Source: Acidobacteriota bacterium
GTDB taxonomy: Bacteria; Acidobacteriota; Blastocatellia; Pyrinomonadales; Pyrinomonadaceae
Direction of reading: 5' to 3'
NCBI GenBank assembly: GCA_018269075.1
Contig: JAFDVJ010000080.1
Location: 5,504-47,629, forward strand
DNA: 42,126 nucleotides
Positions 23,156-31,100 of this stretch are shown here, in pieces. The notes beneath the pieces are model-generated. The model was not told the origin of the DNA, ran no database searches, and saw only the letters and a list, made by a program, of their open reading frames with translations. The translations under genes and the position numbers were made by a program. Within the stretch, counting starts at the first letter, position 1, and each line of letters begins with the position of its first letter.

Positions 23156-25933
23156 ATGGACCGTCAAAAACTGGCTCAAAAATTAATCGAAGAGAATCCG
23201 GAAAATCGTCGGATTCTGCTCGAAAGGTACGGGAAATTCTGCGATGTCGCGCTCGCCGAGGCGCTGCAGAAACTGTGTTACGAAATCTGGACGAGCGCGC
23301 CGCAGAAAGTGTCGGCGATCGTCGAAACCCTCCGCGAAATCTCGAAGACGAATCCCTCCAAAGAGATCGAAGCCTACGCCGACTGGACGGAAGCGATCGA
23401 AAATCTCGTCAACGGCCGGCTCGAAGACTGTCTGAAATGCCTCGACAAATCCGAAGCCTTGTTCGGCGAAGCGGGAAAAGAGCAGGTCGCGGCGACGACG
23501 CAGATCAGCAAGCTCTACGCGCTCGCGCTGCTCGGCCGCTACGACGAAGCGGTCGCCTGCGGCCGCCGCGCGCGCGACGTTTTTCTCGGCGGCGAAGATC
23601 TTTACTCGGCCGGCAAGATCGAGCACAACATCGGCAATCTTTACCTGCGGCGCGATCTTTACCGCGAGGCCGAGCCGTATCTCGCATCGGCGCACCGGCG
23701 TTTTTCCGCGCTCGGCGACCAGAGCCAGATGGCGATGCTCGAAAACAACCTCGCGTTCGCGCTCGCCGCGCAGAACCGTTTCCGCGAGGCCGAAAAAATT
23801 TATAAAAAAGGTCTCGGCCGCTGCGAAAAATACGGGCTCGCCTCGATCCAGGCCGACATCGAGGCAAGTATGAGCAATCTTTACCTGTTTCAGGGAAGAT
23901 TCGACCGCGCGCTCGAGCTGCTCGAACGGGCGCGCCGCAAATACGAGACGCTGAAGATGCCGCACCAGACGGCGACGAGCGAGCTCGAAATCGCCGACAT
24001 CTATCTCGAATTGAACCTGCTGCCCGAAGCGGTCGGCTTTTACGAACGGACCGAGCGGAAATTCGCCGAACTCGGGATGCAGGCCGAGCTCGCGCGCAGC
24101 TTTCTCAACCACGCGCGGGCGCTGTTTCTCGGCGGCGAAAAAGATTCGGCGCGCGCGTTATTGGAAAGATCCGAAAAACTCTTCGAGGCCGAGGGCAACT
24201 CGATCGCCGCCGGCGCGGTGAAATTCGCGAAGGCGCAGATCGCGTTCGGCGAAAACGAGCTCGCGGCGGCCGCCGAAGAAGCCGAAAAGGCCCGCGCGAT
24301 CTTCAGCGAAGGCGGCAGCCGGCGGCACGAGTTGACCGTCTGCTGGCTGCTCGGCGAGATTTCGCGGGCGCGCGGCGCGGACGAAAAAGCGCGGGAAATC
24401 ATTTCCGCGACGCTCGAACGGGCGGCCGGCCAGTCGCGGCAGGTCGAATATCTGTGTCTCGTTTCGCTCGGAAAGATCACCGGCGACGAAAAGTTTTTCC
24501 GCCGCGCCGTCGCGCTCGTCGAAAATTCGCGCGCCTCGCTTTCGGCCGAGGAATTCCGGACCGCGTTTCTGGCCGACAAGGTGCGGCCGTACGCCGAGCT
24601 CGTCCGGATCCGGCTCGCGGCCGGCGACGTCGCCGGCGCGTTCGCCTGGCACGAACGCGCCCGCGCGCGGACGCTGCTCGAAGCGATGACGACGGATGAC
24701 GCGCGGACGGCTTCGCCGGAAGACAAAAAACTGGCCGCGCTGCGCGAGGAGCTGAACTGGTATTACAGCCGGATCAACCGCCAAAACGGCGACGGGCTGA
24801 CGGCCCGCCGCGAAGCGGCCGCGCTCCGCCGGCTCGCCGGAAAACGCGAAGTCGAGCTGGCCGAGCTCGAACGCCGCCGCCGGATCGGCGAAACGGCGGC
24901 CCGGCGCGCGGCCGGCGAATTCACGCTCGAAAGCCTCCGGAAAAAACTGACCGATACGGCGCTGATCGAGTTCGCGGTTTTCGACGGCAAATTGTCGGCC
25001 TTCGTCGTGACCGACGCGGAGCTCCGGTTTTTCCGCGATTTCGCCGACGAGCGGACGGTCGCCGCGGAAATCCGGCAGTTTCTTTTTCAGGTCAAGACGG
25101 CGCGTTTTCAAAACGAGCTTTCGGCGGCCAACCGGCGGCTCGCTCTGCAGCGGCTGCTGAGTCATTCGCAAAGACTCTACGACGCGCTGCTGCGCCCGCT
25201 CGAAGCGGCCGTCGAACGGAAGCGGCTGATCTTCGCGGCCGCGAATCTGCTCCATTATCTGCCCTTTCAGGCGCTGCACGACGGCGAGGGCTTTCTGGTC
25301 GAAAAACGCGAAGTCGGCTACGCACCGAGCGCGGCGATTCTCCAGAATTGTCTCAACCGGCCGGCGCCGGCGCTCGAAAAGGCGCTGCTCGTCGGCGTCG
25401 CCGACCGTCTGACGCCGCTCGTCGAGACCGAGATCGCGGCGCTCGGCGGGCTTTTTCGCGATTCGGTCGAGCTGCGCGGAAAACGGGCGACGCTCAAAAA
25501 CCTGCACCGGAACGTCGGCGCGGCGGACGTTCTGCATCTCGCCTGTCACGGCACGTTCCGGCCCGACAATCCGGCGTTTTCGGCGCTCGCGCTGAGCGGC
25601 GGGAATCTGACCGTCGGCGACGCGCGAAACCTCGACCTGACGAACAAGCTGGTCACTTTGAGCGCCTGCGAGACCGGATTGAACAAGATCGTCTCGGGCG
25701 AGGAACTGATCGGTTTGATGCGCGGTTTTCTCGCCGCCGGCGCGCGTTCGCTCGTTCTCAGCCTCTGGACGGTCAGCGATTCCTCGACGCTCGGCTTGAT
25801 GAAAAATTTTTATCGGCATATACTTAGCGGAAGCAATTTGAGCCGGGCGCTGCAAGCGGCGCAGATTGAGCTGCTTAAAGAAAATCCGCACCCTTATTTT
25901 TGGTCCCCCTTTATCGTTGTCGGTCACTGGTGA
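23156..25933 (+). CDS. TPR-CHAT cysteine protease
   Basis: 925 residues. Residues 1 to about 460 are tetratricopeptide-like helical repeats (ALGDQSQMAMLENNLAFALAAQNRFREAEKIYKKGL, LELNLLPEAVGFYERTERKF), a protein-binding scaffold. A charged helical linker (about 480-590) follows. The CHAT domain (about 600-925) has H798 in LHLACHGTF and C838 in LSACETGLNKIVSGEE, the catalytic pair of caspase-like peptidases, and ends SPFIVVGHW as in the family. CHAT proteases cleave target proteins after a signal, often sensed by attached repeats, as in type III-E CRISPR and other conflict systems. No signal peptide, so cytoplasmic. It is followed by a secreted subtilase, an ECF sigma and an anti-sigma-like protein, a context that suggests regulated proteolysis. 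The substrate is not visible. Confidence 0.92.
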   Translation: MDRQKLAQKLIEENPENRRILLERYGKFCDVALAEALQKLCYEIWTSAPQKVSAIVETLREISKTNPSKEIEAYADWTEAIENLVNGRLEDCLKCLDKSEALFGEAGKEQVAATTQISKLYALALLGRYDEAVACGRRARDVFLGGEDLYSAGKIEHNIGNLYLRRDLYREAEPYLASAHRRFSALGDQSQMAMLENNLAFALAAQNRFREAEKIYKKGLGRCEKYGLASIQADIEASMSNLYLFQGRFDRALELLERARRKYETLKMPHQTATSELEIADIYLELNLLPEAVGFYERTERKFAELGMQAELARSFLNHARALFLGGEKDSARALLERSEKLFEAEGNSIAAGAVKFAKAQIAFGENELAAAAEEAEKARAIFSEGGSRRHELTVCWLLGEISRARGADEKAREIISATLERAAGQSRQVEYLCLVSLGKITGDEKFFRRAVALVENSRASLSAEEFRTAFLADKVRPYAELVRIRLAAGDVAGAFAWHERARARTLLEAMTTDDARTASPEDKKLAALREELNWYYSRINRQNGDGLTARREAAALRRLAGKREVELAELERRRRIGETAARRAAGEFTLESLRKKLTDTALIEFAVFDGKLSAFVVTDAELRFFRDFADERTVAAEIRQFLFQVKTARFQNELSAANRRLALQRLLSHSQRLYDALLRPLEAAVERKRLIFAAANLLHYLPFQALHDGEGFLVEKREVGYAPSAAILQNCLNRPAPALEKALLVGVADRLTPLVETEIAALGGLFRDSVELRGKRATLKNLHRNVGAADVLHLACHGTFRPDNPAFSALALSGGNLTVGDARNLDLTNKLVTLSACETGLNKIVSGEELIGLMRGFLAAGARSLVLSLWTVSDSSTLGLMKNFYRHILSGSNLSRALQAAQIELLKENPHPYFWSPFIVVGHW

Positions 25934-26039
25934 AAAATTTTTTTTTCGCGGAATGTATTTTTTTTCTCCGGGAGCGGACTAAATTTGCGGGGAAAACTGT
26001 ATTTTAGCGATTTTTTATATAAAGAGGGATTTTTGATAT

Positions 26040-27347
26040 ATGACCAAACGGCTTTCCGACGTTCTTATCAAAGCAATTTTTCCGATTCTTATTTTCGCGT
26101 TTGCGGCGGCCATTTCCGCCCAGACGACGAACGATGCGTATGTTCAGCGGGAGATCGTCGTCAAGCTCAATCAGGCTTCGGATTTGCCGGCGGTCGCCGC
26201 CCAGTACGGGCTCGATCCGGTGCCGCTTTCGCAGTTCGGAACGAGCTCGATCTACCGGCTGCGGGTCAGCTCGAACGCTTCGGTCCCGGCGCTCGCGACC
26301 CAGCTTCAGGCGGACGCCGCGCAGCGGGTGGCGTTTGCCGAACCGAATTATCTGGTCGGTTCGCCGGTCGGGAACAGTCTGCCGTGGACGCAGGGCATTT
26401 CGTGGAGCATCGGGATTTCGTGGAGCATCGGCGGCAGTCTCAAAGGTTATTCGAACCAGTGGATGAAAAGCAAGATCAATCTGGCGGCGGCGCAGAACGT
26501 GACGCGCGGGCAGGGCAAAACGATCGCCGTGCTCGACACCGGCATCGATCCGACTCATCCGCTTTTTGCCGGCCGGCTGGTGCCGGGCTACGATTTCGTC
26601 GATAACGACGACGACCCGAGTGAGGTCGGGGCTTTTCATCAGGGCGCTTACGGTCACGGGACGGCCGTCGCCGGCGTGATCGCGATGATCGCGCCCGACG
26701 CGAAGATTATGCCGATCCGGATTCTCGATCAGAACGGCGTCGGCACCGTCTGGCGGCTGGCGCAGGGACTTTATTTCGCGGCCGACCCGGACGGCGACGG
26801 CGACAACGACTGCGCGGTCGACGTCATCAATCTGAGTCTCGGGACGCCGCAGCGGACGACGCTCCTGCGGGAGCTTGTCGCGGCCGAAACGAACGACGGC
26901 ACCGTCCCCGACAACAACGATTTTCCGAACGTCCAGCATCCCGGCATCGTGATCGTCGCGGCGGCCGGCAACACGGGCGACCAGACGCGCATTTATCCCG
27001 GCGCGGAACATAACGTCAGCGGCCTGATCGCCGTCGGCGCGAGCACGCCGGCCGATTCGCTCGCCAATTTTTCGACGCGCGGCGACTGGGTCGAACTGAT
27101 GGCGCCGGGCGACCGGATCGTCAGCTCGATTCCCGGCGGAAGATTCGGCGTCTGGTGCGGCACCTCGATGTCGGCGCCGGTCGTTTCGGGAATCGCCGCG
27201 CTCGTCAGGGCCAAATATCCGAGTTTAACGGCCAACGGAGTTTTCGAGCAGATCCGCAGCAAATCGATCATCGTCGATCAGAGCACGAACGACGACGTTC
27301 CTCACCGCCGCGTCGACGCCGCGCGGGCCGTTCTGATGAATCCATAG
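26040..27347 (+). CDS. Secreted subtilisin-like serine protease
   Basis: 435 residues; AGAGGG precedes the ATG. Signal peptide (VLIKAIFPILIFAFAAAISAQ) and an I9-like propeptide (about 30-105, YVQREIVVKLNQASDL ... FAEPNYLV). The S8 catalytic triad is complete: D166 (AVLDTGIDPTHP), H206 (YGHGTAVAGVIA) and S376 (GTSMSAPVVSG). The fold is closed near the C-terminus with no extra domain. A short tandem, ISWSIGISWSIGG (about 120-132), lies between propeptide and catalytic core. It would be exported and mature by self-cleavage. It lies 106 bp after the TPR-CHAT gene and 106 bp before the ECF sigma gene, with a long inverted repeat in the latter gap. Confidence 0.92.
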   Translation: MTKRLSDVLIKAIFPILIFAFAAAISAQTTNDAYVQREIVVKLNQASDLPAVAAQYGLDPVPLSQFGTSSIYRLRVSSNASVPALATQLQADAAQRVAFAEPNYLVGSPVGNSLPWTQGISWSIGISWSIGGSLKGYSNQWMKSKINLAAAQNVTRGQGKTIAVLDTGIDPTHPLFAGRLVPGYDFVDNDDDPSEVGAFHQGAYGHGTAVAGVIAMIAPDAKIMPIRILDQNGVGTVWRLAQGLYFAADPDGDGDNDCAVDVINLSLGTPQRTTLLRELVAAETNDGTVPDNNDFPNVQHPGIVIVAAAGNTGDQTRIYPGAEHNVSGLIAVGASTPADSLANFSTRGDWVELMAPGDRIVSSIPGGRFGVWCGTSMSAPVVSGIAALVRAKYPSLTANGVFEQIRSKSIIVDQSTNDDVPHRRVDAARAVLMNP

Positions 27348-27354
27348 ACTAATA

Positions 27355-27444
27355 GTTTGGGAAGTTCGGGAAGTTTGGGAAGTTTGGGAAGTTAAGACGA
27401 CTTTTTTCTTCCCGAACTTCCCGAACTTTCCAAACTTCCCAAAC
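27355..27444. repeat. Large inverted GGAAGTTTG repeat
   Basis: Two 37-nt arms, 27355-27391 and 27408-27444, pair at 33 of 37 positions across a 16-nt loop. Each arm is built from 8-9 bp words GGAAGTTT/GGAAGTTC in tandem. The same word family occurs at 30871-31060 and near 41974. It lies 7 bp after the subtilase stop and ends 9 bp before the sigma start, so a strong hairpin could reduce read-through. Confidence 0.75.
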
Positions 27445-27453
27445 TCAAAAATA

Positions 27454-28011
27454 ATGGTTGAATCCGACGAAGAACTGGTCAGGGCGTGCCGCGCGGGCGA
27501 CGAGTCGGCGTGGGAGCGGATCGTCGTCAAATATCAGAATCTGTTGTTTTCGATCCCGCGGCGGGCCGGTCTCGAGAAGGATCTGGCGGCCGACGTGCTG
27601 CAGGAAGTCTTTACGACGCTTTTCGAAAAGCTCGACACGCTCGAAAAGCCGGAATATCTGCGCGCGTGGCTGATCACGACGACGCGGCACAAGACGATTC
27701 ATCTCGTCCAGCGCGAAGCGCGCGGCCGGCCGCGCTACATCGACGACGACGAATCGGAAACGGCTTTTCAGATTCCCGACCGCGCGCCGCTCGCCGACGA
27801 GCGGCTGATCCGGCTCGAAAAGGCGAATCAGGTCGAAGCCGCGTTCGGCCAAATCGAAGAACGCTGTCAACGGCTTCTGACGATGCTTTATCTCGAAAAG
27901 GATCAGGTGCCGTATGCCGAGATCGCGGAGATCCTGAAGATCCCGCTCGGCAGCATCGGCCCGACGCGGGCGCGCTGTCTGCAAAAATTACTGAAATTTA
28001 TACCGGAATAA
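27454..28011 (+). CDS. ECF-type RNA polymerase sigma factor
   Basis: 185 residues. Region 2 (about 5-85: ELVRACRAGDESAWERIV, DVLQEVFTTLFEKLDTL, AWLITTTRHKTIHLVQRE) and region 4 (about 130-180: IEERCQRLLTMLYLEKDQVPYAEIAEILKIPLGSIGPTRARCLQKL) are present with no region 3, as in extracytoplasmic-function sigmas. It would direct polymerase to its own promoter set. The gene 69 bp downstream encodes a zinc-finger protein of anti-sigma type, its likely regulator. No clear Shine-Dalgarno; the ATG follows the end of an inverted repeat. Targets may include the protease genes upstream, which is inference. Confidence 0.92.
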   Translation: MVESDEELVRACRAGDESAWERIVVKYQNLLFSIPRRAGLEKDLAADVLQEVFTTLFEKLDTLEKPEYLRAWLITTTRHKTIHLVQREARGRPRYIDDDESETAFQIPDRAPLADERLIRLEKANQVEAAFGQIEERCQRLLTMLYLEKDQVPYAEIAEILKIPLGSIGPTRARCLQKLLKFIPE

Positions 28012-28080
28012 ATAATTCGATGTATTTTTCGGTCGGTCAGATTGACTTATCAACGGAAACCGATTTTTTCGGAGGACGCT

Positions 28081-28665
28081 ATGAGACACATCGAGTTTGA
28101 AACACTCCTGAAATATTTCGAGAGTTCGCTGTCCGCCGCCGCGGAGCGCGAAGTCGCCGCGCATCTGAATGCCTGCCGCGACTGCGCCGGCGTGCGGAAC
28201 AGGCTCGGAACTTTTTTCGATTATGTGAGGGAGGAATCCGAATTTGAAGCCGTCCCGCAGGCCGTGACGGCAAATCTGCTGAATATCTACAAACCGCCGC
28301 CGCGATTGCCGGAAAAAAGATCGTTCGTCAGGACGCTGGCCGCGAAGCTGGTTTTCGACGACTGGCGGCTCGCGCTCAACGAGCGGTTCGTGCTCTCGGA
28401 CACGCGCCAGCTGCTCTATCGCGCCGGCGATTTCGACATCGATCTGCGGCTCCATTTCGCGGGCGAAAAATGCCGGGTCAGCGGGCAGGTCTTTCCGGAC
28501 TGCCGGCGCGGCGCGGCGACGCTGATCGGCGAAAAACGGGCGGAAGCGGTGTTCAACGGCGACTGCGAATTCTTTTTCGAGCCGGTCGAAACCGGCGACT
28601 ACCGGCTGCAAATCGAGCTCGACGACGTCCGCATCGAGCTGCCGCAAATTTCTCTTGTCCTCTGA
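28081..28665 (+). CDS. Zinc-finger (zf-HC2) anti-sigma-like protein without membrane segment
   Basis: 194 residues from the ATG at 28081, chosen because GGAGG lies at 28071-28075; an upstream in-frame ATG at 28042 lacks one. The zf-HC2 motif HX3CX2C is H28, C32, C35 (HLNACRDCAG). Classical anti-sigmas of this class carry a membrane helix; here none is seen. The C-terminal half (about 95-194: LRLHFAGEKCRVSGQVFPDC, GEKRAEAVFNGDCEFFFEPVETGDYRLQIELDDVRIEL) reads as a small beta-sandwich. It probably holds the ECF sigma by its zinc-finger domain in the cytoplasm and may sense something by the beta domain, which is inference. Confidence 0.85.
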   Translation: MRHIEFETLLKYFESSLSAAAEREVAAHLNACRDCAGVRNRLGTFFDYVREESEFEAVPQAVTANLLNIYKPPPRLPEKRSFVRTLAAKLVFDDWRLALNERFVLSDTRQLLYRAGDFDIDLRLHFAGEKCRVSGQVFPDCRRGAATLIGEKRAEAVFNGDCEFFFEPVETGDYRLQIELDDVRIELPQISLVL

Positions 28666-28667
28666 AG

Positions 28668-28691
28668 GAGCGTTTGAAAAAGCGCTCTTTT
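28668..28691 (+). terminator. Intrinsic terminator after the anti-sigma gene
   Basis: GAGCGTTT (28668-28675) pairs with AAGCGCTC (28680-28687; one G-U pair) around a GAAA tetraloop, followed by TTTT. It lies directly after the stop codon. Confidence 0.8.
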
Positions 28692-28700
28692 CGACGGGGA

Positions 28701-28766
28701 GTTTTGAGTCCTCAATTCCGGCACGCGTTTCGGGGGTAACGCGTACCTGAAGGCGGGACTCAAAAC
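28701..28766. repeat. Two-part hairpin in a gene-free gap
   Basis: GTTTTGAGTCC (28701-28711) pairs perfectly with GGACTCAAAAC (28756-28766). Inside, ACGCGTT (28723-28729) pairs perfectly with AACGCGT (28738-28744) around an 8-nt loop. The two stems are joined by 11 nt on each side that pair only partly. No gene is seen from 28666 to 29026; this hairpin, the preceding terminator and the hairpin at 28957-28990 are all I find. Confidence 0.6.
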
Positions 28767-28956
28767 TTTTCCGGATCCTTCCGAAATTCGATAAATCAAA
28801 TCCGCTGTATAAAAACTTTTTGTTCCCGCCAAAAAAAAACAAAAGTATTTTGTATTTTTGCCGTCGGAATTCTGACTATTCACATATCAGATGATTCCCG
28901 TGCGGCCCCTTAGCCTTCTGATAGTTCCCGGGACAATTAAAGAAAACAAAGCCCGC

Positions 28957-28990
28957 GCTGCCCGGAACCGCATCGCCGGTTCCGGGCAGC
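28957..28990 (+). promoter_or_regulatory. 14-bp leader hairpin upstream of cytochrome gene
   Basis: GCTGCCCGGAACCG (28957-28970) pairs perfectly with CGGTTCCGGGCAGC (28977-28990) around a 6-nt loop. It ends 24 bp before the ribosome site of the cytochrome gene and lacks a T-tract, so a messenger-leader element is likelier than a terminator. Confidence 0.5.
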
Positions 28991-29026
28991 CGAAGAACAG
29001 CAAAATAACGAAAAGGAGAGATGTCA

Positions 29027-29392
29027 ATGAAATTCAAATTATCCGCATTTACCAAGTTAACGATCGCTTCCGTGCCGGTCATCCTGGCCGCCTTCGTCTC
29101 GTTCGCCGTCCCGAAGGCGACGATGACGCCGGCCGACTACACGCCGCTCGCGGCCGGCGACGCGGCCTCGAACTATGCCAAATACTGCAACCGCTGCCAC
29201 GGCGCGGACGGCCGCTCGCAGACCGCGAAGGGCCGCCAGACCAACGCGCCCGATCTGACCAAGAGCCGGATCAGCGCCGCCGCCGGCGCGCGGCTCATCG
29301 CGAGCGGCAAGGAACAGATGCCCGGCTTCAAAAACGATATGACGCCCGCCGAGATCACGGCCCTGATGGGTTATGTGCGCGGCCTGAGATAA
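29027..29392 (+). CDS. Exported mono-haem cytochrome c
   Basis: 121 residues from the ATG at 29027. GGAG at 29015-29018 is 8 bp from it, better than the 2 bp to the in-frame ATG at 29021. A signal segment (FTKLTIASVPVILAAFVSFAV) is followed by one haem-binding motif, C54-N-R-C57-H58, and M98 in KEQMPGF as the likely second axial ligand. It ends TPAEITALMGYVRGL, typical of class I cytochromes (cytochrome_CBB3/C13 type). It should carry electrons in the periplasm. The next gene also has a CXXCH and the third a DUF5777-like barrel, which suggests a functional group. Confidence 0.9.
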   Translation: MKFKLSAFTKLTIASVPVILAAFVSFAVPKATMTPADYTPLAAGDAASNYAKYCNRCHGADGRSQTAKGRQTNAPDLTKSRISAAAGARLIASGKEQMPGFKNDMTPAEITALMGYVRGLR

Positions 29393-29452
29393 GCGAAACG
29401 GCGAAGAGCTTTCGCTTCGGTGAAGATTTTTGAAGCAGGGAGGAAAAATTTT

Positions 29453-30868
29453 ATGGCAAGGACGATAAATAAGATCAAGGGGTTGGTTCTGTTGAGCTTC
29501 GCGCTGTTGGCCGGGTTGTTCTGGCTGTCCGGCAACCGGTTTGCCGGAACGACGCTGGCTTCGATTTCGGGACCGCCGGCGTCGCGCACCGGCGCGCCGG
29601 GCGAGCTGACCTGTACGGACTGTCACTCGGCGTCGAGCGGCGCCGGTCAGCTCTCGATCACCGGTCCGGCGAGCTACACGCCGGGCCAGACCTATTCGAT
29701 TCAGGTGCGGCACACGACGACCGACACCACCCGCAAGCGCTGGGGATTCGAGATGACGGCGCTCGCCGGCGGCGCGATGGCCGGCAGCTTTACGAACACC
29801 ACCGGAAACACGCGGACGACGACCGGCGGCGGCAAGACCTACGTCGAACACACGACGGCCGGGACTTTCCAGAACCAGACCGGCGGCGCGACGTGGACGT
29901 TCAACTGGACCGCGCCGGCGAGCAACGTCGGCAGCGTGACGTTTTACGCGGCCGGCATTCAGGCCAACAACAACGGCAGCGAGAGCGGCGACCAGACCTA
30001 TACGAAATCGCTCGTCATTCCCTACGCCGCGCCGGTCGCGGCGACGCACACGGTCTCCGATTTCGACGGCGACGGCAAATCCGATCCGGCGATCGTCCGC
30101 AACGAAAACGGCGCGGCCGTCTGGTACGCGAAGATGACCTCGAGCGTTTCGGTGCAGCCGTTCGGGCTCGCGACCGACCGTTTCGTGCCGGCCGACTACG
30201 ACGGCGACGGCAAGACCGATCCGGCCGTTTTCCGCAACGGCGCGTGGTGGATCTACAAGACCGCCACGGGCACCGTCACTTCCGATCAGTTCGGCGCGGC
30301 CGGCGACATCCCGGTCGCGGGCGACTACGACGGCGACGGCAAAGGCGATCTGTGCATCGTCCGCAACGGCAACTGGTGGCTCAAGAAATCGTCCGACGGT
30401 TCGACGAGCAGCCAGCAGTGGGGCGCGGCCGGCGACAAACCGCTCGCCGGCGATTTCGACGGCGACGGCAAGGCCGATCTCGCGATCTACCGGCCGGCCC
30501 AGAGCGAATGGTGGATCAGCAAGAGCTCGAACGGGACGTTCATTTCGATCCAGTTCGGCGTGCCGGGCGACGTGCCGGTGCCGGCCGATTACGACGGCGA
30601 TCACCTGACGAACATCGCGGTCTACCGCCCGTCGCTCGGTGTCTGGTACACCTCGACCGACGTCAACAACAACTACTACGGCGCGATCTACTGGGGCATT
30701 TCGACCGACGTCCCGGTGCCGGGCGATTACGACGGCGACGGCAAGGCCGACGCGGCCGTCTACCGCGACGGCACGTGGTACATCAGAAACAGCAGCACGA
30801 CCAGTCTGAATACGCAGTATTTCGGTCTCCCGACCGATACCGCGGTGCCGTTTCTGAACAACCAGTAA
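29453..30868 (+). CDS. Secreted CXXCH protein with FG-GAP/VCBS repeats
   Basis: 471 residues from the ATG at 29453, chosen because GGGAGG lies at 29438-29443; the frame is open to 29420. Signal segment (IKGLVLLSFALLAGLFWLSG). C54-T-D-C57-H58 follows in a GELTCTDCHSASSGAG context, as in choice-of-anchor V-type domains (SYTPGQTYSIQVRHTTTDTTRKRWGFEMTAL). Six FG-GAP-like repeats (DFDGDGKSDPAIVR, DYDGDGKTDPAVFR, DYDGDGKGDLCIVR, DFDGDGKADLAIYR, DYDGDHLTNIAVYR, DYDGDGKADAAVYR) form the rest; their DxDxDG loops bind calcium and the repeats build a propeller. Exported; whether the CXXCH binds haem is unproved. Confidence 0.87.
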   Translation: MARTINKIKGLVLLSFALLAGLFWLSGNRFAGTTLASISGPPASRTGAPGELTCTDCHSASSGAGQLSITGPASYTPGQTYSIQVRHTTTDTTRKRWGFEMTALAGGAMAGSFTNTTGNTRTTTGGGKTYVEHTTAGTFQNQTGGATWTFNWTAPASNVGSVTFYAAGIQANNNGSESGDQTYTKSLVIPYAAPVAATHTVSDFDGDGKSDPAIVRNENGAAVWYAKMTSSVSVQPFGLATDRFVPADYDGDGKTDPAVFRNGAWWIYKTATGTVTSDQFGAAGDIPVAGDYDGDGKGDLCIVRNGNWWLKKSSDGSTSSQQWGAAGDKPLAGDFDGDGKADLAIYRPAQSEWWISKSSNGTFISIQFGVPGDVPVPADYDGDHLTNIAVYRPSLGVWYTSTDVNNNYYGAIYWGISTDVPVPGDYDGDGKADAAVYRDGTWYIRNSSTTSLNTQYFGLPTDTAVPFLNNQ

Positions 30869-30870
30869 AA

Positions 30871-31060
30871 GTTAGGGAAGTTTAGGAAGTTTCGGAAGGC
30901 AGCGTACAACAGGCTGTCAGCCTGTTGACAGGCGACAGCCTGTAGAACGGCTACACACCCGAGCGGCGTGACGACAGACTAACAGTCCGTCGTACATCCA
31001 GAGGAAGTTCGGAAAGAAGCCAATCCCCGAACTTCCTAGAACTTCCGAAACTTCCCTAAC
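30871..31060. repeat. Nested inverted repeat with dispersed palindromic insert
   Basis: The outer arms, 30871-30898 and 31032-31060, are GGAAGTTT-type words in inverted order. Between them a block runs from GCGTAC (30902) to CGTAC (30995). It contains the 19-bp palindrome AACAGGCTG-T-CAGCCTGTT (30908-30926) and a second hairpin ACAGGC/GCCTGT (from 30928). The same block, with a compensating base change, starts again near 41986. Confidence 0.7.
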
Positions 31061-31100
31061 TTCCTAAACTTATTTAAGCCTTTTTAATGGAGAAAATACT

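Noticed and set aside
24158..25927. Minus-strand open frame opposite the TPR-CHAT gene
   Set aside because: No recognisable motif, while the plus strand has the catalytic His/Cys pair.
28891..29433. 180-codon frame overlapping the cytochrome gene
   Set aside because: Overlaps a gene with a clear haem motif and shows only basic shadow composition.
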